DNA of 64,000 bases from an uncultured Clostridia bacterium (lineage in GTDB: Bacteria > Bacillota > Clostridia > Oscillospirales > Ruminococcaceae). Positions within the stretch are counted from its first letter, which is position 1, and every line of letters begins with the position of its first letter. Shown here piece by piece: positions 45,038-52,782 of this stretch. The stretch spans positions 3,883-67,882 of the forward strand of contig CAMUJF010000015.1 of assembly GCA_947089135.1 (NCBI GenBank). Reading direction: 5' to 3'. The notes beneath the pieces are model-generated. The model was not told where the DNA came from and did no database searches. It saw only the letters and a list, made by a program, of their open reading frames with translations. The position numbers and the translations under genes were made by a program.

Positions 45038-45424
45038 ATGCCTTGGAATTTTAATTCGACAACGCCGATATATATCCAGATAATCGAGCATATAAAAATG
45101 AGCGTTGCTGTTGGCGACTATAGGGCAGGGGATAAGCTTCTGTCGGTGCGGGAGCTTGCCGCCGAAGCGGAGGTCAATCCCAATACCATGCAGAAAGCGC
45201 TTTCAGAGCTTGAACGGGAGGGTTTGCTCTATACCCAGCGAACGTCGGGAAGATTCATCACCGAGGATACGGAAGTGATAGCAAACCTGCGCGAACAGCT
45301 TGCCGCGGAGCATCTGGACGCGTTCCTGAAAAAAATGAACAGGCTCGGCTATTCGCCTGATGAAGCGGTAGAGCTTTTGGGCAGGCGCATTGCCAAAGCA
45401 AACAATGAAAGTGGGGGAAAATAA
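45038..45424 (+). CDS. GntR-family (YtrA-type) transcriptional regulator
   Basis: 128 residues from the ATG at 45038, preceded by AAAAGGAGGG. It has a GntR winged helix (TPIYIQIIEHIKMSVAVG; LLSVRELAAEAEVNPNTMQKALSELEREGLL) and a short C-terminal helical tail typical of the YtrA subfamily, which regulates ABC transporter operons without a large ligand domain. It overlaps the ATPase gene by one base. The palindrome at its start site indicates autoregulation. Confidence 0.93.
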   Translation: MPWNFNSTTPIYIQIIEHIKMSVAVGDYRAGDKLLSVRELAAEAEVNPNTMQKALSELEREGLLYTQRTSGRFITEDTEVIANLREQLAAEHLDAFLKKMNRLGYSPDEAVELLGRRIAKANNESGGK

Positions 45425-46116
45425 TGCTTATAGAGTGCAGAAATCTGAATAAGAATTTCGGCAGCAAAACCGCTCTGAAAGACGTGAGTCTTGACGTGGA
45501 GAGCGGAAAAATAATCGGACTTTTAGGTCCCAACGGAAGCGGTAAGACCACGTTGATAAAGATACTCAGCGGGATACTTACTCCCAGCAGCGGAGAGGCG
45601 CTGATATCGGGAAAGCCTATCGGTATAGAGACAAAAAAGATAGTTTCTTATCTTCCCGAAAGAACCTATCTTAACGAATGGATGAGCGTAAGACAGGCGG
45701 TAAAATTCTTTTCGGACTTCTACTCCGATTTCAGCAGCGAGACCGCTTACGATATGCTTGAACGTCTTAACATAAATCCTGCCGAGAGACTGAAAACAAT
45801 GTCCAAGGGTACGCGTGAAAAGGTGCAGCTTATACTTGTAATGAGCCGCAAAGCCGAACTTTATCTGCTTGACGAGCCTATCGGCGGCGTGGACCCTGCG
45901 GCGCGGGACTATATCCTCAAAACTATTCTCAGCAACTACAGCGAGAACGCCTCCGTGGTGATATCCACGCATCTTATAAGTGATATTGAGCACGTTCTTG
46001 ACGACGTTATTTTCATCAAATACGGCTCCGTAACGCTTCATTCAAGCGTTGACGAAATAAGGGAGCAGCACGGAAAATCCGTGGACGCGCTTTTTAGGGA
46101 GGTGTTCGCATGTTAG
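45424..46116 (+). CDS. ABC transporter ATP-binding protein
   Basis: 230 residues with Walker A GPNGSGKTT near residue 38, a degenerate signature segment (TMSKGTREKVQ), Walker B LYLLDEPIGGVD and the switch VISTHLISD. It resembles the ATPases of YtrB/EcsA/BcrA type that pair with ABC-2 permeases. It overlaps the permease gene by seven bases and lies in one operon with the GntR gene. Its role is probably in export or response to wall stress or peptides, judged from operon type. Confidence 0.93.
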   Translation: MLIECRNLNKNFGSKTALKDVSLDVESGKIIGLLGPNGSGKTTLIKILSGILTPSSGEALISGKPIGIETKKIVSYLPERTYLNEWMSVRQAVKFFSDFYSDFSSETAYDMLERLNINPAERLKTMSKGTREKVQLILVMSRKAELYLLDEPIGGVDPAARDYILKTILSNYSENASVVISTHLISDIEHVLDDVIFIKYGSVTLHSSVDEIREQHGKSVDALFREVFAC

Positions 46117-46931
46117 GAAAGCTTATCAAATGGGATCTTGCCGCGGACTGGAAAAAATATCCTGTTATTTATGCGGCAACGCTTCTCGTAAGCATCATGC
46201 TTGTTGCTACGGGTAAAATAAAAGATCATATAGTTGACAACAGATTTCTCAAAATAATTGAAAGCGTGTTCGGCACCTTGTTTGTAACGATGATCGTAGC
46301 CATAGTTGTTGTGGTCGTTGGTCTTACCGTAATGCGCTTCTACAAAAACGTTATGCGGGACGAGGGATATCTCACTCATACCCTGCCCGTACACACATGG
46401 CAGATACTTGTCTCAAAGCTCATTGCCGCTTATATCTGGTTTATATCAACTGCGATAGTCGGCGCGGTATGCTTGGGTATCGCTATGGACGAACCGTTCT
46501 GGCTGTTTGAAGCGATTGAGGATTTTGCGGAATTTATGTCCGATACCCCTTCTTCTCATGAAAAAAGCGCAATGATAGGTCTTATTACGATAATAATAGC
46601 GTCGGTAGTTTTATCGCCGTTTTTCATGATGTCCCACGCGTATTTCTGTTTTGCCCTCGGAAATCTCTCAAGCAGCCACAAGCTTGGATTGTCAGTGGTG
46701 TCTTTCTTCGGACTTAACATTGCCGAAAATATCCTTATATCGATAGTAATGACTTTTATGGCGTCAGATTTTGTCACCGTTACATGGACTGACGAAATGA
46801 TTCCGCCCCTCGCAGTTTTTGCAGTTATAAACAAAACGATGCTTGCAGGGTTTATACTGTCCGTTGTGATATCTGTTGGACTTTTTATTGCGGCCGAAAG
46901 AATTTTTGCCAAAAAACTTAATCTTGAATAA
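46110..46931 (+). CDS. ABC-2 type permease subunit
   Basis: 273 residues with six predicted membrane spans and a short N-terminal amphipathic stretch (MLGKLIKWDLAADWKKYP). A conserved-looking loop RFYKNVMRDEGYLTHTLPV precedes the second region. This THTLPV motif is common in permeases paired with YtrA-type regulators. It completes the GntR-ATPase-permease operon and is followed by a strong terminator. Confidence 0.85.
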   Translation: MLGKLIKWDLAADWKKYPVIYAATLLVSIMLVATGKIKDHIVDNRFLKIIESVFGTLFVTMIVAIVVVVVGLTVMRFYKNVMRDEGYLTHTLPVHTWQILVSKLIAAYIWFISTAIVGAVCLGIAMDEPFWLFEAIEDFAEFMSDTPSSHEKSAMIGLITIIIASVVLSPFFMMSHAYFCFALGNLSSSHKLGLSVVSFFGLNIAENILISIVMTFMASDFVTVTWTDEMIPPLAVFAVINKTMLAGFILSVVISVGLFIAAERIFAKKLNLE

Positions 46932-46937
46932 AACCTC

Positions 46938-46983
46938 ACAACTTAAAGGGAGTGCGCCTGACAAAGCGTACTCCTTTTAAGTT
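46938..46983 (+). terminator. Terminator of the GntR-ABC operon
   Basis: AACTTAAAGGGAGTGCGC pairs with GCGTACTCCTTTTAAGTTT, with few mismatches, around a short loop. Confidence 0.75.
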
Positions 46984-47051
46984 TGTTGTTTTCGACAAAA
47001 CATATGTATTATTTTTGTTTAAAATTACCCGAACAAATTTTCCGAAAACGC

Positions 47052-47113
47052 TTGACAAAAACGAACCGATGTTCTATAATATAAATCAGAACAAACGTGC
47101 AGAACATTTGTGC
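47052..47113 (+). promoter_or_regulatory. LexA-type (SOS) promoter
   Basis: TTGACA (47052-47057), 17 bases and TATAAT (47075-47080). Inside the spacer lies a perfect GAAC-N4-GTTC palindrome (47063-47074) with a C before it, matching the Gram-positive LexA/DinR box. Two half-related sites, GAACAAACGTGC (47089-47100) and GAACATTTGTGC (47102-47113), follow. Confidence 0.65.
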
Positions 47114-47150
47114 ATACAAAAAGAGAAATGCACCGAAAGGAATGATTTAT

Positions 47151-47420
47151 ATGACAACATCAAACGCTAAAAATCTTGACCGGGAAAACAGAGAAAACAG
47201 GATAACCGTCACCTCCCGAAGCGACGGAAAGAGTTCTGACCGTTCCGATAAAAGTCTCCGTCCTCAGAAGCTTGCAGGCGGACTTGTCCTTGCCGTTTCG
47301 TTTGCGGCAGTGGCTTTCGGCGGAGAGCTTTCCGCAGCGGCAGTAATGATACCTCCCGCGCTGGCAGCGGTATTTTCAAAGGAAAAGCTTCTTGACTTCG
47401 GTATTTTCAGAAAAAACTGA
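47151..47420 (+). CDS. Small membrane protein, probable SOS-induced gene
   Basis: 89 residues from the ATG at 47151, which is placed nine bases after AAAGGA; an ATG at 47142 is too close to it. The N-terminal 45 residues are hydrophilic and rich in Ser, Arg and Asn. One or two short hydrophobic segments (LAGGLVLAVSFAAVAFGG, then AAAVMIPPALAAVF) follow. No family recognised. The promoter carries a LexA-type box. Small SOS-induced membrane proteins that block division (YneA, SosA, ChiZ) have similar size, but there is no LysM domain here, so that parallel is only a hypothesis. Confidence 0.65.
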   Translation: MTTSNAKNLDRENRENRITVTSRSDGKSSDRSDKSLRPQKLAGGLVLAVSFAAVAFGGELSAAAVMIPPALAAVFSKEKLLDFGIFRKN

Positions 47421-47430
47421 AACTTGTGTT

Positions 47431-47534
47431 ATACTAATCCTCATTAGAATTATTGACAAGAAATTGCCGCCAAAATTTTGATATATGCGTTTTTGCGGCA
47501 AGAGATTGCCAATAATTCAATGAGTGATTAGTAA
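47431..47534. repeat. Palindromic repeat family A, copy 3
   Basis: About 104 bases with ends ATACTAATCC and GATTAGTAA. Inner arms are GAATTATTG/CAATAATTC and TTGCCGC/GCGGCAA. It lies 10 bases after the stop codon of the small membrane gene. Confidence 0.8.
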
Positions 47535-47556
47535 TAATCTCTCTCCTATATAAAAT

Positions 47557-47602
47557 CCCCGTCTGCAAACATTAAACTGTTTGCGGACGGGGAAAATTTT
47601 TA
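47557..47602. terminator. Strong terminator between two repeats
   Basis: CCCCGTCTGCAAAC pairs with GTTTGCGGACGGGG around an 8-base loop and is followed by AAAATTTTT. It lies between convergent genes. Confidence 0.75.
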
Positions 47603-47620
47603 CTTGTTCAGCATATCAGT

Positions 47621-47729
47621 TAATGCTAATCCCTTATTGAATTATGCACAATCTTTCAACGCAAAACCGCATATATCAAAGTTTTTGCAGCGATTTCTTG
47701 TTCATAATTCTAATAAGGAATTAGTATAA
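47621..47729. repeat. Palindromic repeat family A, copy 4
   Basis: About 109 bases with ends TGCTAATCCC and GGAATTAGTAT. The middle, unlike copy 3, has ACCGCATATATC near the loop and is closer to the half copy at 62301. It lies 12 bases after the hydA stop codon. Confidence 0.8.
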
Positions 47730-47741
47730 GCAGGTCGTAAA

Positions 47742-49487
47742 TTACAGACCTCTCTTAACGTAGCTTGTGTGGAGTATCTCGTGCGCCTTGTGGCTGCCGG
47801 GCTCCTCAAAGAAAGTATCGTAAACTTCCTTGATAGCGGGGTTCTCATGAGAACGTCTCAGCGTGCTTGCAGCGTCCTGATCGTAGAGAGCCTTTGCGCG
47901 GATAGCACGGATATCCTCAAAGTTGCGAACGCTTGCAGGCTGCTGTGGCTGACCGCCGCCGTTTACGCAGCCGCCGGGACAACCCATTATCTCAATAAAG
48001 GTGTAGTCGGCTTCACCGCTCTTTACCTTGTTGAGAAGCGTTGCAGCGTTTGCAGTACCCGAAGCGACCGCGACCTTAACGTCAAGATCACCAACCTTGT
48101 AGGAGGCTTCCTTAATTCCTTCTACGCCGCGGACTTCTGTAAAGTCGATATTGCCTGCTTCTTCGCCTGTGATCATCTTAACGGCAGTACGCAGAGCAGC
48201 TTCCATTACGCCGCCTGTTGCGCCGAAGATAACGCCTGCGCCTGTGCCTATGCCCAGAGGCTCGTCGAACTTCTCGTCCTCAAGCTCTGTGAACTTGATG
48301 CCGCATCTCTTGATAAGACGTGCAAGCTCTCTTGTTGTGATAGAGATATCCACGTCGGGAACTCCCGCCGCGCTCTGGTCGTCTCTGCCTATCTCGAATT
48401 TCTTAGCGGTACATGGCATAACAGCAACTACAACCATATCCTTGGGGTCTATACCCATTTTCTGAGCGTAGTATGTCTTAGCCGTTGCACCAAACATCTG
48501 CATAGGAGACTTGCAGGAAGACAGGTTGTCTATCATATCGGGGAAATAATGCTCGCAGTACTTGATCCAGCCGGGCGAACAGGAAGTGATCATAGGCAGC
48601 TTGCCGCCGTTCTTAACGCGTTCTACCAGCTCGTTTGCTTCTTCCATAATGGTGAGGTCGGCGGCAAAGTCTGTATCAAACACCTTTGCGAAGCCTATCC
48701 TGCGGAGAGCCGCAGCCATTTTGCCCTCAACGTTGGTACCCATGGGGTAGCCGAATTCCTCGCCCAGAGCCGCACGAACTGCGGGAGCTGTCTGAACGAT
48801 AACGAACTTGCTCTCGTCGGCAATAGCGTCCAGAACCTTGTCCGTGTCGTCCTTTTCGGTGATAGCGCCAACGGGACATACAGCGATACACTGACCGCAG
48901 GAGATACAGCTTGTCTCACCAAGACCGAGCTCAAAAGCGGAGCTGATGTGAGTCTTGAAGCCTCTCTCGTTCGCGCCGATTACGCCTACGCCCTGAGTAG
49001 CGTTACATACCGCAACGCAGCGGCGGCAAAGGATACACTTGTTGTTATCCCTTATCATGTGAGCGGCGGAGAAGTCGATATCGTACTTCATATTTTCGCC
49101 CTCGTATTTGCACTCGTCGTCAACGCCCATGTCATGGCACATTTTCTTCAGTTCGCAGTTTTCGCTCCTTACGCAGGAGGTACACTTCTTTTCATGAGTG
49201 GAAAGAATAAGCTGCAAAGTTTTCTTTCTTGACTCCAGAACCTTTGGCGTATTCGTAAATATCTGCATACCCTCCGTAATGGGGTAAACGCAGGAAGCAA
49301 CAAGACGCTTTCCTCTGCCCTCGTCGGCTTCGACAACGCAGATACGGCACGCGCCGATCTCGTTTATATCTTTAAGGTAGCAAAGGGTGGGAATATCAAC
49401 GTTCGCCATACGCGCAGCCTGAAGGATAGTGGTACCCTTGGGCGCGGTAACTTGGGCGCCGTTGACTTTAACATTAATCATATCCAT
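47742..49487 (-). CDS. hydA: [FeFe] hydrogenase catalytic subunit (HydA/HndD type)
   Basis: 581 residues. An N-terminal 2Fe-2S domain (CYLKDINEIGACRIC) is followed by a His-ligated cluster segment (HEKKCTSCVRSENC) and two 4Fe-4S sites (CILCRRCVAVC; CISCGQCIAVCP). The H-cluster motifs are TSCSPGW (L1), MPCTAKKFE (L2) and GCPGGCVNGGGQP (L3). The L3 Gly replaces the usual Ala before Cys. It evolves or takes up H2 as part of a trimer with HydB and HydC that couples NADH and ferredoxin. The ATG at 49487 follows GGAGGA. Confidence 0.96.
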   Translation of the reverse strand: MDMINVKVNGAQVTAPKGTTILQAARMANVDIPTLCYLKDINEIGACRICVVEADEGRGKRLVASCVYPITEGMQIFTNTPKVLESRKKTLQLILSTHEKKCTSCVRSENCELKKMCHDMGVDDECKYEGENMKYDIDFSAAHMIRDNNKCILCRRCVAVCNATQGVGVIGANERGFKTHISSAFELGLGETSCISCGQCIAVCPVGAITEKDDTDKVLDAIADESKFVIVQTAPAVRAALGEEFGYPMGTNVEGKMAAALRRIGFAKVFDTDFAADLTIMEEANELVERVKNGGKLPMITSCSPGWIKYCEHYFPDMIDNLSSCKSPMQMFGATAKTYYAQKMGIDPKDMVVVAVMPCTAKKFEIGRDDQSAAGVPDVDISITTRELARLIKRCGIKFTELEDEKFDEPLGIGTGAGVIFGATGGVMEAALRTAVKMITGEEAGNIDFTEVRGVEGIKEASYKVGDLDVKVAVASGTANAATLLNKVKSGEADYTFIEIMGCPGGCVNGGGQPQQPASVRNFEDIRAIRAKALYDQDAASTLRRSHENPAIKEVYDTFFEEPGSHKAHEILHTSYVKRGL

Positions 49488-49515
49488 TTCTTAAAATCCT
49501 CCTTATCCGATCGGC

Positions 49516-51396
49516 TTACTTCTTGGAGATCGCGCCGAACTTACATTTTTCGATGCACGCTCCGCACTTCAGGCACTTATCCTTGTTGATAACGTGAGGA
49601 GTTTTAACCGAGCCTTCGATAGCTCCCGCGGGACAAACTCTTGCGCAGGCGGTACAGCCCTTGCACTTGTCGGGGTCGATCTCGAAGCTGAGAAGCTTTT
49701 TGCAGACTCCTGCGGGACATCTTTTATCCACAACGTGAGCCACATACTCGTCGCGGAAGAATTTCAGCGTGGAGAGAACAGGGTTAGGCGCAGTCTGACC
49801 CAGACCGCACAGAGAGTTTGCCTTGATGTAGTAGCAAAGCTCCTCCATCTTGTCGATGTCCTCAAGAGTGCCCTGACCTCTTGTTATCTTGTCGAGAATT
49901 TCAAGCAGTCTCTTTGTACCCACGCGGCAGGGAGTACACTTTCCGCAGGACTCGTCAACGGTGAATTCCAGGAAGAACTTGGCGATATCCACCATACAGT
50001 TGTCCTCGTCCATAACGATAAGTCCGCCCGAACCCATCATAGAGCCGATAGCGATAAGGTTGTCGTAGTCAATGGGGATATCAAAATGCTCCGCAGGGAT
50101 ACAGCCGCCGGAGGGTCCGCCTGTCTGAGCGGCCTTGAACTTTTTGCCGCCGGGGATACCGCCGCCGATCTCTTCAACTACTTCGCGGAGGGTTGTTCCC
50201 ATAGGTACTTCGACCAGACCTGTGTTGTTTATCTTTCCTCCCAGAGCGAATACCTTTGTACCCTTGGATTTTTCGGTACCCATAGCGGAGAACCACTCTG
50301 CGCCGTTAAGGATTATTCTCGGAACGTTGGCGTATGTCTCAACATTGTTGAGGATAGTAGGCTTGCCGTAAAGACCCTTTTCCGCAGGGAACGGAGGACG
50401 GGGACGGGGCTCGCCGCGGTTGCCCTCGATAGAGGTCATGAGAGCAGTTTCCTCGCCGCACACGAACGCGCCTGCGCCGAGACGGAGCTCGATATCGAAA
50501 TCAAAGTCCGTACCGAAAATGCCCTTGCCCAGAATGCCGTATTCACGCGCCTGACCGATAGCGATCTCCAGACGGTGGATAGCGATTGGGTACTCGGCTC
50601 TTACGTATATGTAGCCCTGATTTGCGCCGATAGCGTAGCCTGCGATAGCCATAGCCTCCAGAACAACGTGGGGGTCGCCCTCCAGAACTGAACGGTCCAT
50701 GAACGCGCCCGGGTCGCCCTCGTCGGCGTTGCAGCACACGTATTTCTGATCGGCGTTGGGAACGATGTTTCTTGCCAACTTCCACTTCATGCCTGTGGGG
50801 AATCCGCCGCCGCCTCTTCCGCGGAGACCGGAATCAAGGATAGTCTGGATAACGTCCTCAGGCTTCATGGTGGTGATGACCTTGGCGAGAGCCTGATAGC
50901 CGTCTGTACCGATGTATTCGTCGATATTTTCGGGATTTATAACGCCGCAGTTACGGAGAGCAACGCGGTGCTGTTTTTTATAGAAGTTTGTTTCGTTAAG
51001 GGATTTGATACCCGCGTCGGTAACGGTCTCCTTGTAGAGATATTTTGTATCGACATGACCGTTAACAAGGTGTTCCCTTACGATCTCGGGGATCTCGTCC
51101 TCCTTGACCATAGAGTAGAAAGCTCCCTCGGGGTAAACGATCATAATGGGTCCCAGTGCGCAAAGACCGAAGCAGCCTGTTTTGATTACCTGTACCTTGT
51201 CGCTTATGCCGTTCTTTTCTATTTCCTCGTTCAGCCTTTCAATGATCTTAGCGCTTCCCGAAGAGGTACAGCCTGTACCGCCGCAGACAAGAACCTGATA
51301 TTTCTTATCTGCGCTGTCGGAAGATTCTCTGCGGACTTCGACCTGTCCTTTTATTTTATCACGGATGGCGTTAAGTTCTTCCAGCGATTTCTTCAT
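49516..51396 (-). CDS. hydB: NADH-binding hydrogenase subunit (HydB/HndC type, NuoF-like)
   Basis: 626 residues. The N-terminus is a thioredoxin-like 2Fe-2S domain (CGGTGCTSSGS; GCFGLCALGP). The NuoF core has NADH site GRGGGGFPTGMKW and FMN site CNADEGDPGAFMDR. A 4Fe-4S site is in ESCGKCTPCRVG. The C-terminus adds two ferredoxin clusters (CKGCTACARVCP; CLKCGACIEKC). It takes electrons from NADH and splits them with ferredoxin in bifurcating hydrogenases. It lies 28 bases upstream of hydA and follows hydC after a 219-base gap. Confidence 0.96.
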   Translation of the reverse strand: MKKSLEELNAIRDKIKGQVEVRRESSDSADKKYQVLVCGGTGCTSSGSAKIIERLNEEIEKNGISDKVQVIKTGCFGLCALGPIMIVYPEGAFYSMVKEDEIPEIVREHLVNGHVDTKYLYKETVTDAGIKSLNETNFYKKQHRVALRNCGVINPENIDEYIGTDGYQALAKVITTMKPEDVIQTILDSGLRGRGGGGFPTGMKWKLARNIVPNADQKYVCCNADEGDPGAFMDRSVLEGDPHVVLEAMAIAGYAIGANQGYIYVRAEYPIAIHRLEIAIGQAREYGILGKGIFGTDFDFDIELRLGAGAFVCGEETALMTSIEGNRGEPRPRPPFPAEKGLYGKPTILNNVETYANVPRIILNGAEWFSAMGTEKSKGTKVFALGGKINNTGLVEVPMGTTLREVVEEIGGGIPGGKKFKAAQTGGPSGGCIPAEHFDIPIDYDNLIAIGSMMGSGGLIVMDEDNCMVDIAKFFLEFTVDESCGKCTPCRVGTKRLLEILDKITRGQGTLEDIDKMEELCYYIKANSLCGLGQTAPNPVLSTLKFFRDEYVAHVVDKRCPAGVCKKLLSFEIDPDKCKGCTACARVCPAGAIEGSVKTPHVINKDKCLKCGACIEKCKFGAISKK

Positions 51397-51426
51397 TTGG
51401 TATTATCCTCCTTGGTATATTTTGTG

Positions 51427-51540
51427 ATACTGAAATTTAATTGCAATGTGTACAAAAAATCGGATAAAAGCTTGCGTTTGCGGGAAAAGATTTTTCGTCT
51501 ATAGTTTATATAGCTTAATAGCTTAATTAAATTTCAGTAT
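51427..51540. repeat. 114-base inverted-repeat element between hydC and hydB
   Basis: Perfect 16-base arms, ATACTGAAATTTAATT (51427-51442) and its inverse (51525-51540), enclose 82 bases with weaker inner pairing. It is unlike family A or B in sequence. It lies 30 bases before the hydB start and could be an inserted mobile repeat or an RNA processing structure. Confidence 0.6.
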
Positions 51541-51615
51541 AAGCGCTCTCCCGTTTCACGGCAGGATATGTACTTGTCCACTTGTCCGGAATCAAAAAGG
51601 AGAGCAAACGGTATA

Positions 51616-52110
51616 TCAGTTGTACTTTGCAAGGATATCGTCGATATCGTCAACGGTAAGTCTGCCGTAAACGTCTTCGTTGACGGTGAGAACGGGAGCA
51701 AGACCGCAAGCTCCTATGCAGCGGCAGGCTTCAAGAGAGAACTTACCGTCGGGAGTACAGCCTCCGCCGTCGATGCCGAGCTTTTCGATAAGCTTGTTGT
51801 AGATATCGCCGCTTCCCTTAACGTAGCACGCGGTTCCGAGACATACGGAAATCTTGTACTGACCCTTTGGGTTGAGCGCGAACTGAGCGTAAAAAGTGAC
51901 TACCCCGTAGATCTTTTCAAGGGGATAGCCTGTTTCCGCGGCAATTATCTTCTGTACCTCGATAGGAAGATAACCGTAGATCTCCTGCGCCTGCTGAAGA
52001 ATAGGCATAAGGCAGCCCTTTTCGTTCTTGTGGCTGTCGATAACGGCGCGAAGCTTCTTCTCCTGCTCGGGAGTACCCGCGAAAGGAATGGATGAAATAG
52101 TAGAACCCAT
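51616..52110 (-). CDS. hydC: 2Fe-2S hydrogenase subunit (HydC/HndA type, NuoE-like)
   Basis: 164 residues of the NuoE family. The helical N-terminal half (LMPILQQAQEIYGYLP) precedes a thioredoxin-like half with the four cluster cysteines in VCLGTACYVKG and ACRCIGACGLAPV. It is the smallest subunit of the HydABC complex and the first gene of the hydrogenase operon. The ATG at 52110 follows AGGAGG. Confidence 0.95.
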   Translation of the reverse strand: MGSTISSIPFAGTPEQEKKLRAVIDSHKNEKGCLMPILQQAQEIYGYLPIEVQKIIAAETGYPLEKIYGVVTFYAQFALNPKGQYKISVCLGTACYVKGSGDIYNKLIEKLGIDGGGCTPDGKFSLEACRCIGACGLAPVLTVNEDVYGRLTVDDIDDILAKYN

Positions 52111-52418
52111 TATAGAACCTCCTCAATGTAGTGCTTATTTTGTATCCGAAAACACATCGGTACACAAAATGCAGTCATACATACATTATATCACATATTT
52201 CGTCAAATTGCTACAAAAATATGTCACAGACGTTAAGTCTTTTTATTGTGCATTTATAACAAAAAAATATTTTCTGTAAACTTTTTTTGTATGCCGTGGT
52301 ACAAGCTTCCTGTTAAATATTTATGCATACGGACATGAAAAATACCGCCGCTTTTGTCGCCGGAAACAAAAAATGTTCGTTGCAGCAGAGAAGCCTGCTG
52401 TTTTTATTGTTACAGTAA

Positions 52419-52452
52419 TTTACTCCCAAGATGTCTGCACCTTGGGAGTAAA
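52419..52452. terminator. Inverted repeat after the small membrane gene
   Basis: TTTACTCCCAAG pairs perfectly with CTTGGGAGTAAA around 10 bases, right after the stop of the minus-strand gene at 52459. A second small hairpin (CAGCAG/CTGCTG, near 52382-52402) with a T run on the plus strand lies beyond. The rest of 52111-52418 is AT-rich with no gene. Confidence 0.6.
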
Positions 52453-52458
52453 TCGGCA

Positions 52459-52761
52459 TTATGATCGGTCGTCGTAAAATATATCGCTGCTGTAGTCTCC
52501 CTTGCCCGTCTCCTCGCGGATACGGCGGATAGTTTCGCTGTAGGCGGCAGCTTTTCGCTCGGCGCGTCTGCCGGTAAGGGACAGGGTGATCAGCAGCACC
52601 GCTATGCCGCTCATTATAAGCAGATCGCCTTTTTCAAATCCGAACCTGTCCTTTGACAGCCACATTACAGCCGTGCCTATGCAGAAAAGCGTGCTGCACG
52701 TCCGCAGCAGAACCGATTTCCGTTCGCGGGGGACGTAGATAGTTCTTTTTTCTCCGCTCAT
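52459..52761 (-). CDS. Unknown two-span membrane protein
   Basis: 100 residues with two hydrophobic segments (LLRTCSTLFCIGTAVMWL; LLIMSGIAVLLITLSL) and charged ends. It follows the ABC permease gene by 21 bases, so it belongs to the natAB-type operon. No family recognised. Confidence 0.7.
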   Translation of the reverse strand: MSGEKRTIYVPRERKSVLLRTCSTLFCIGTAVMWLSKDRFGFEKGDLLIMSGIAVLLITLSLTGRRAERKAAAYSETIRRIREETGKGDYSSDIFYDDRS

Positions 52762-52782
52762 TTTTCTAAGCCTCCGCAGTTA

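Noticed and set aside
8130..47729. CRISPR array formed by the family A repeats
   Set aside because: Copies are ~105 bases, palindromic, dispersed over tens of kilobases and have no regular spacers or cas genes nearby.
47769..49232. A 487-codon plus-strand frame opposite hydA
   Set aside because: Antisense shadow of the hydrogenase gene, Cys-rich only because of the opposite strand's codons.
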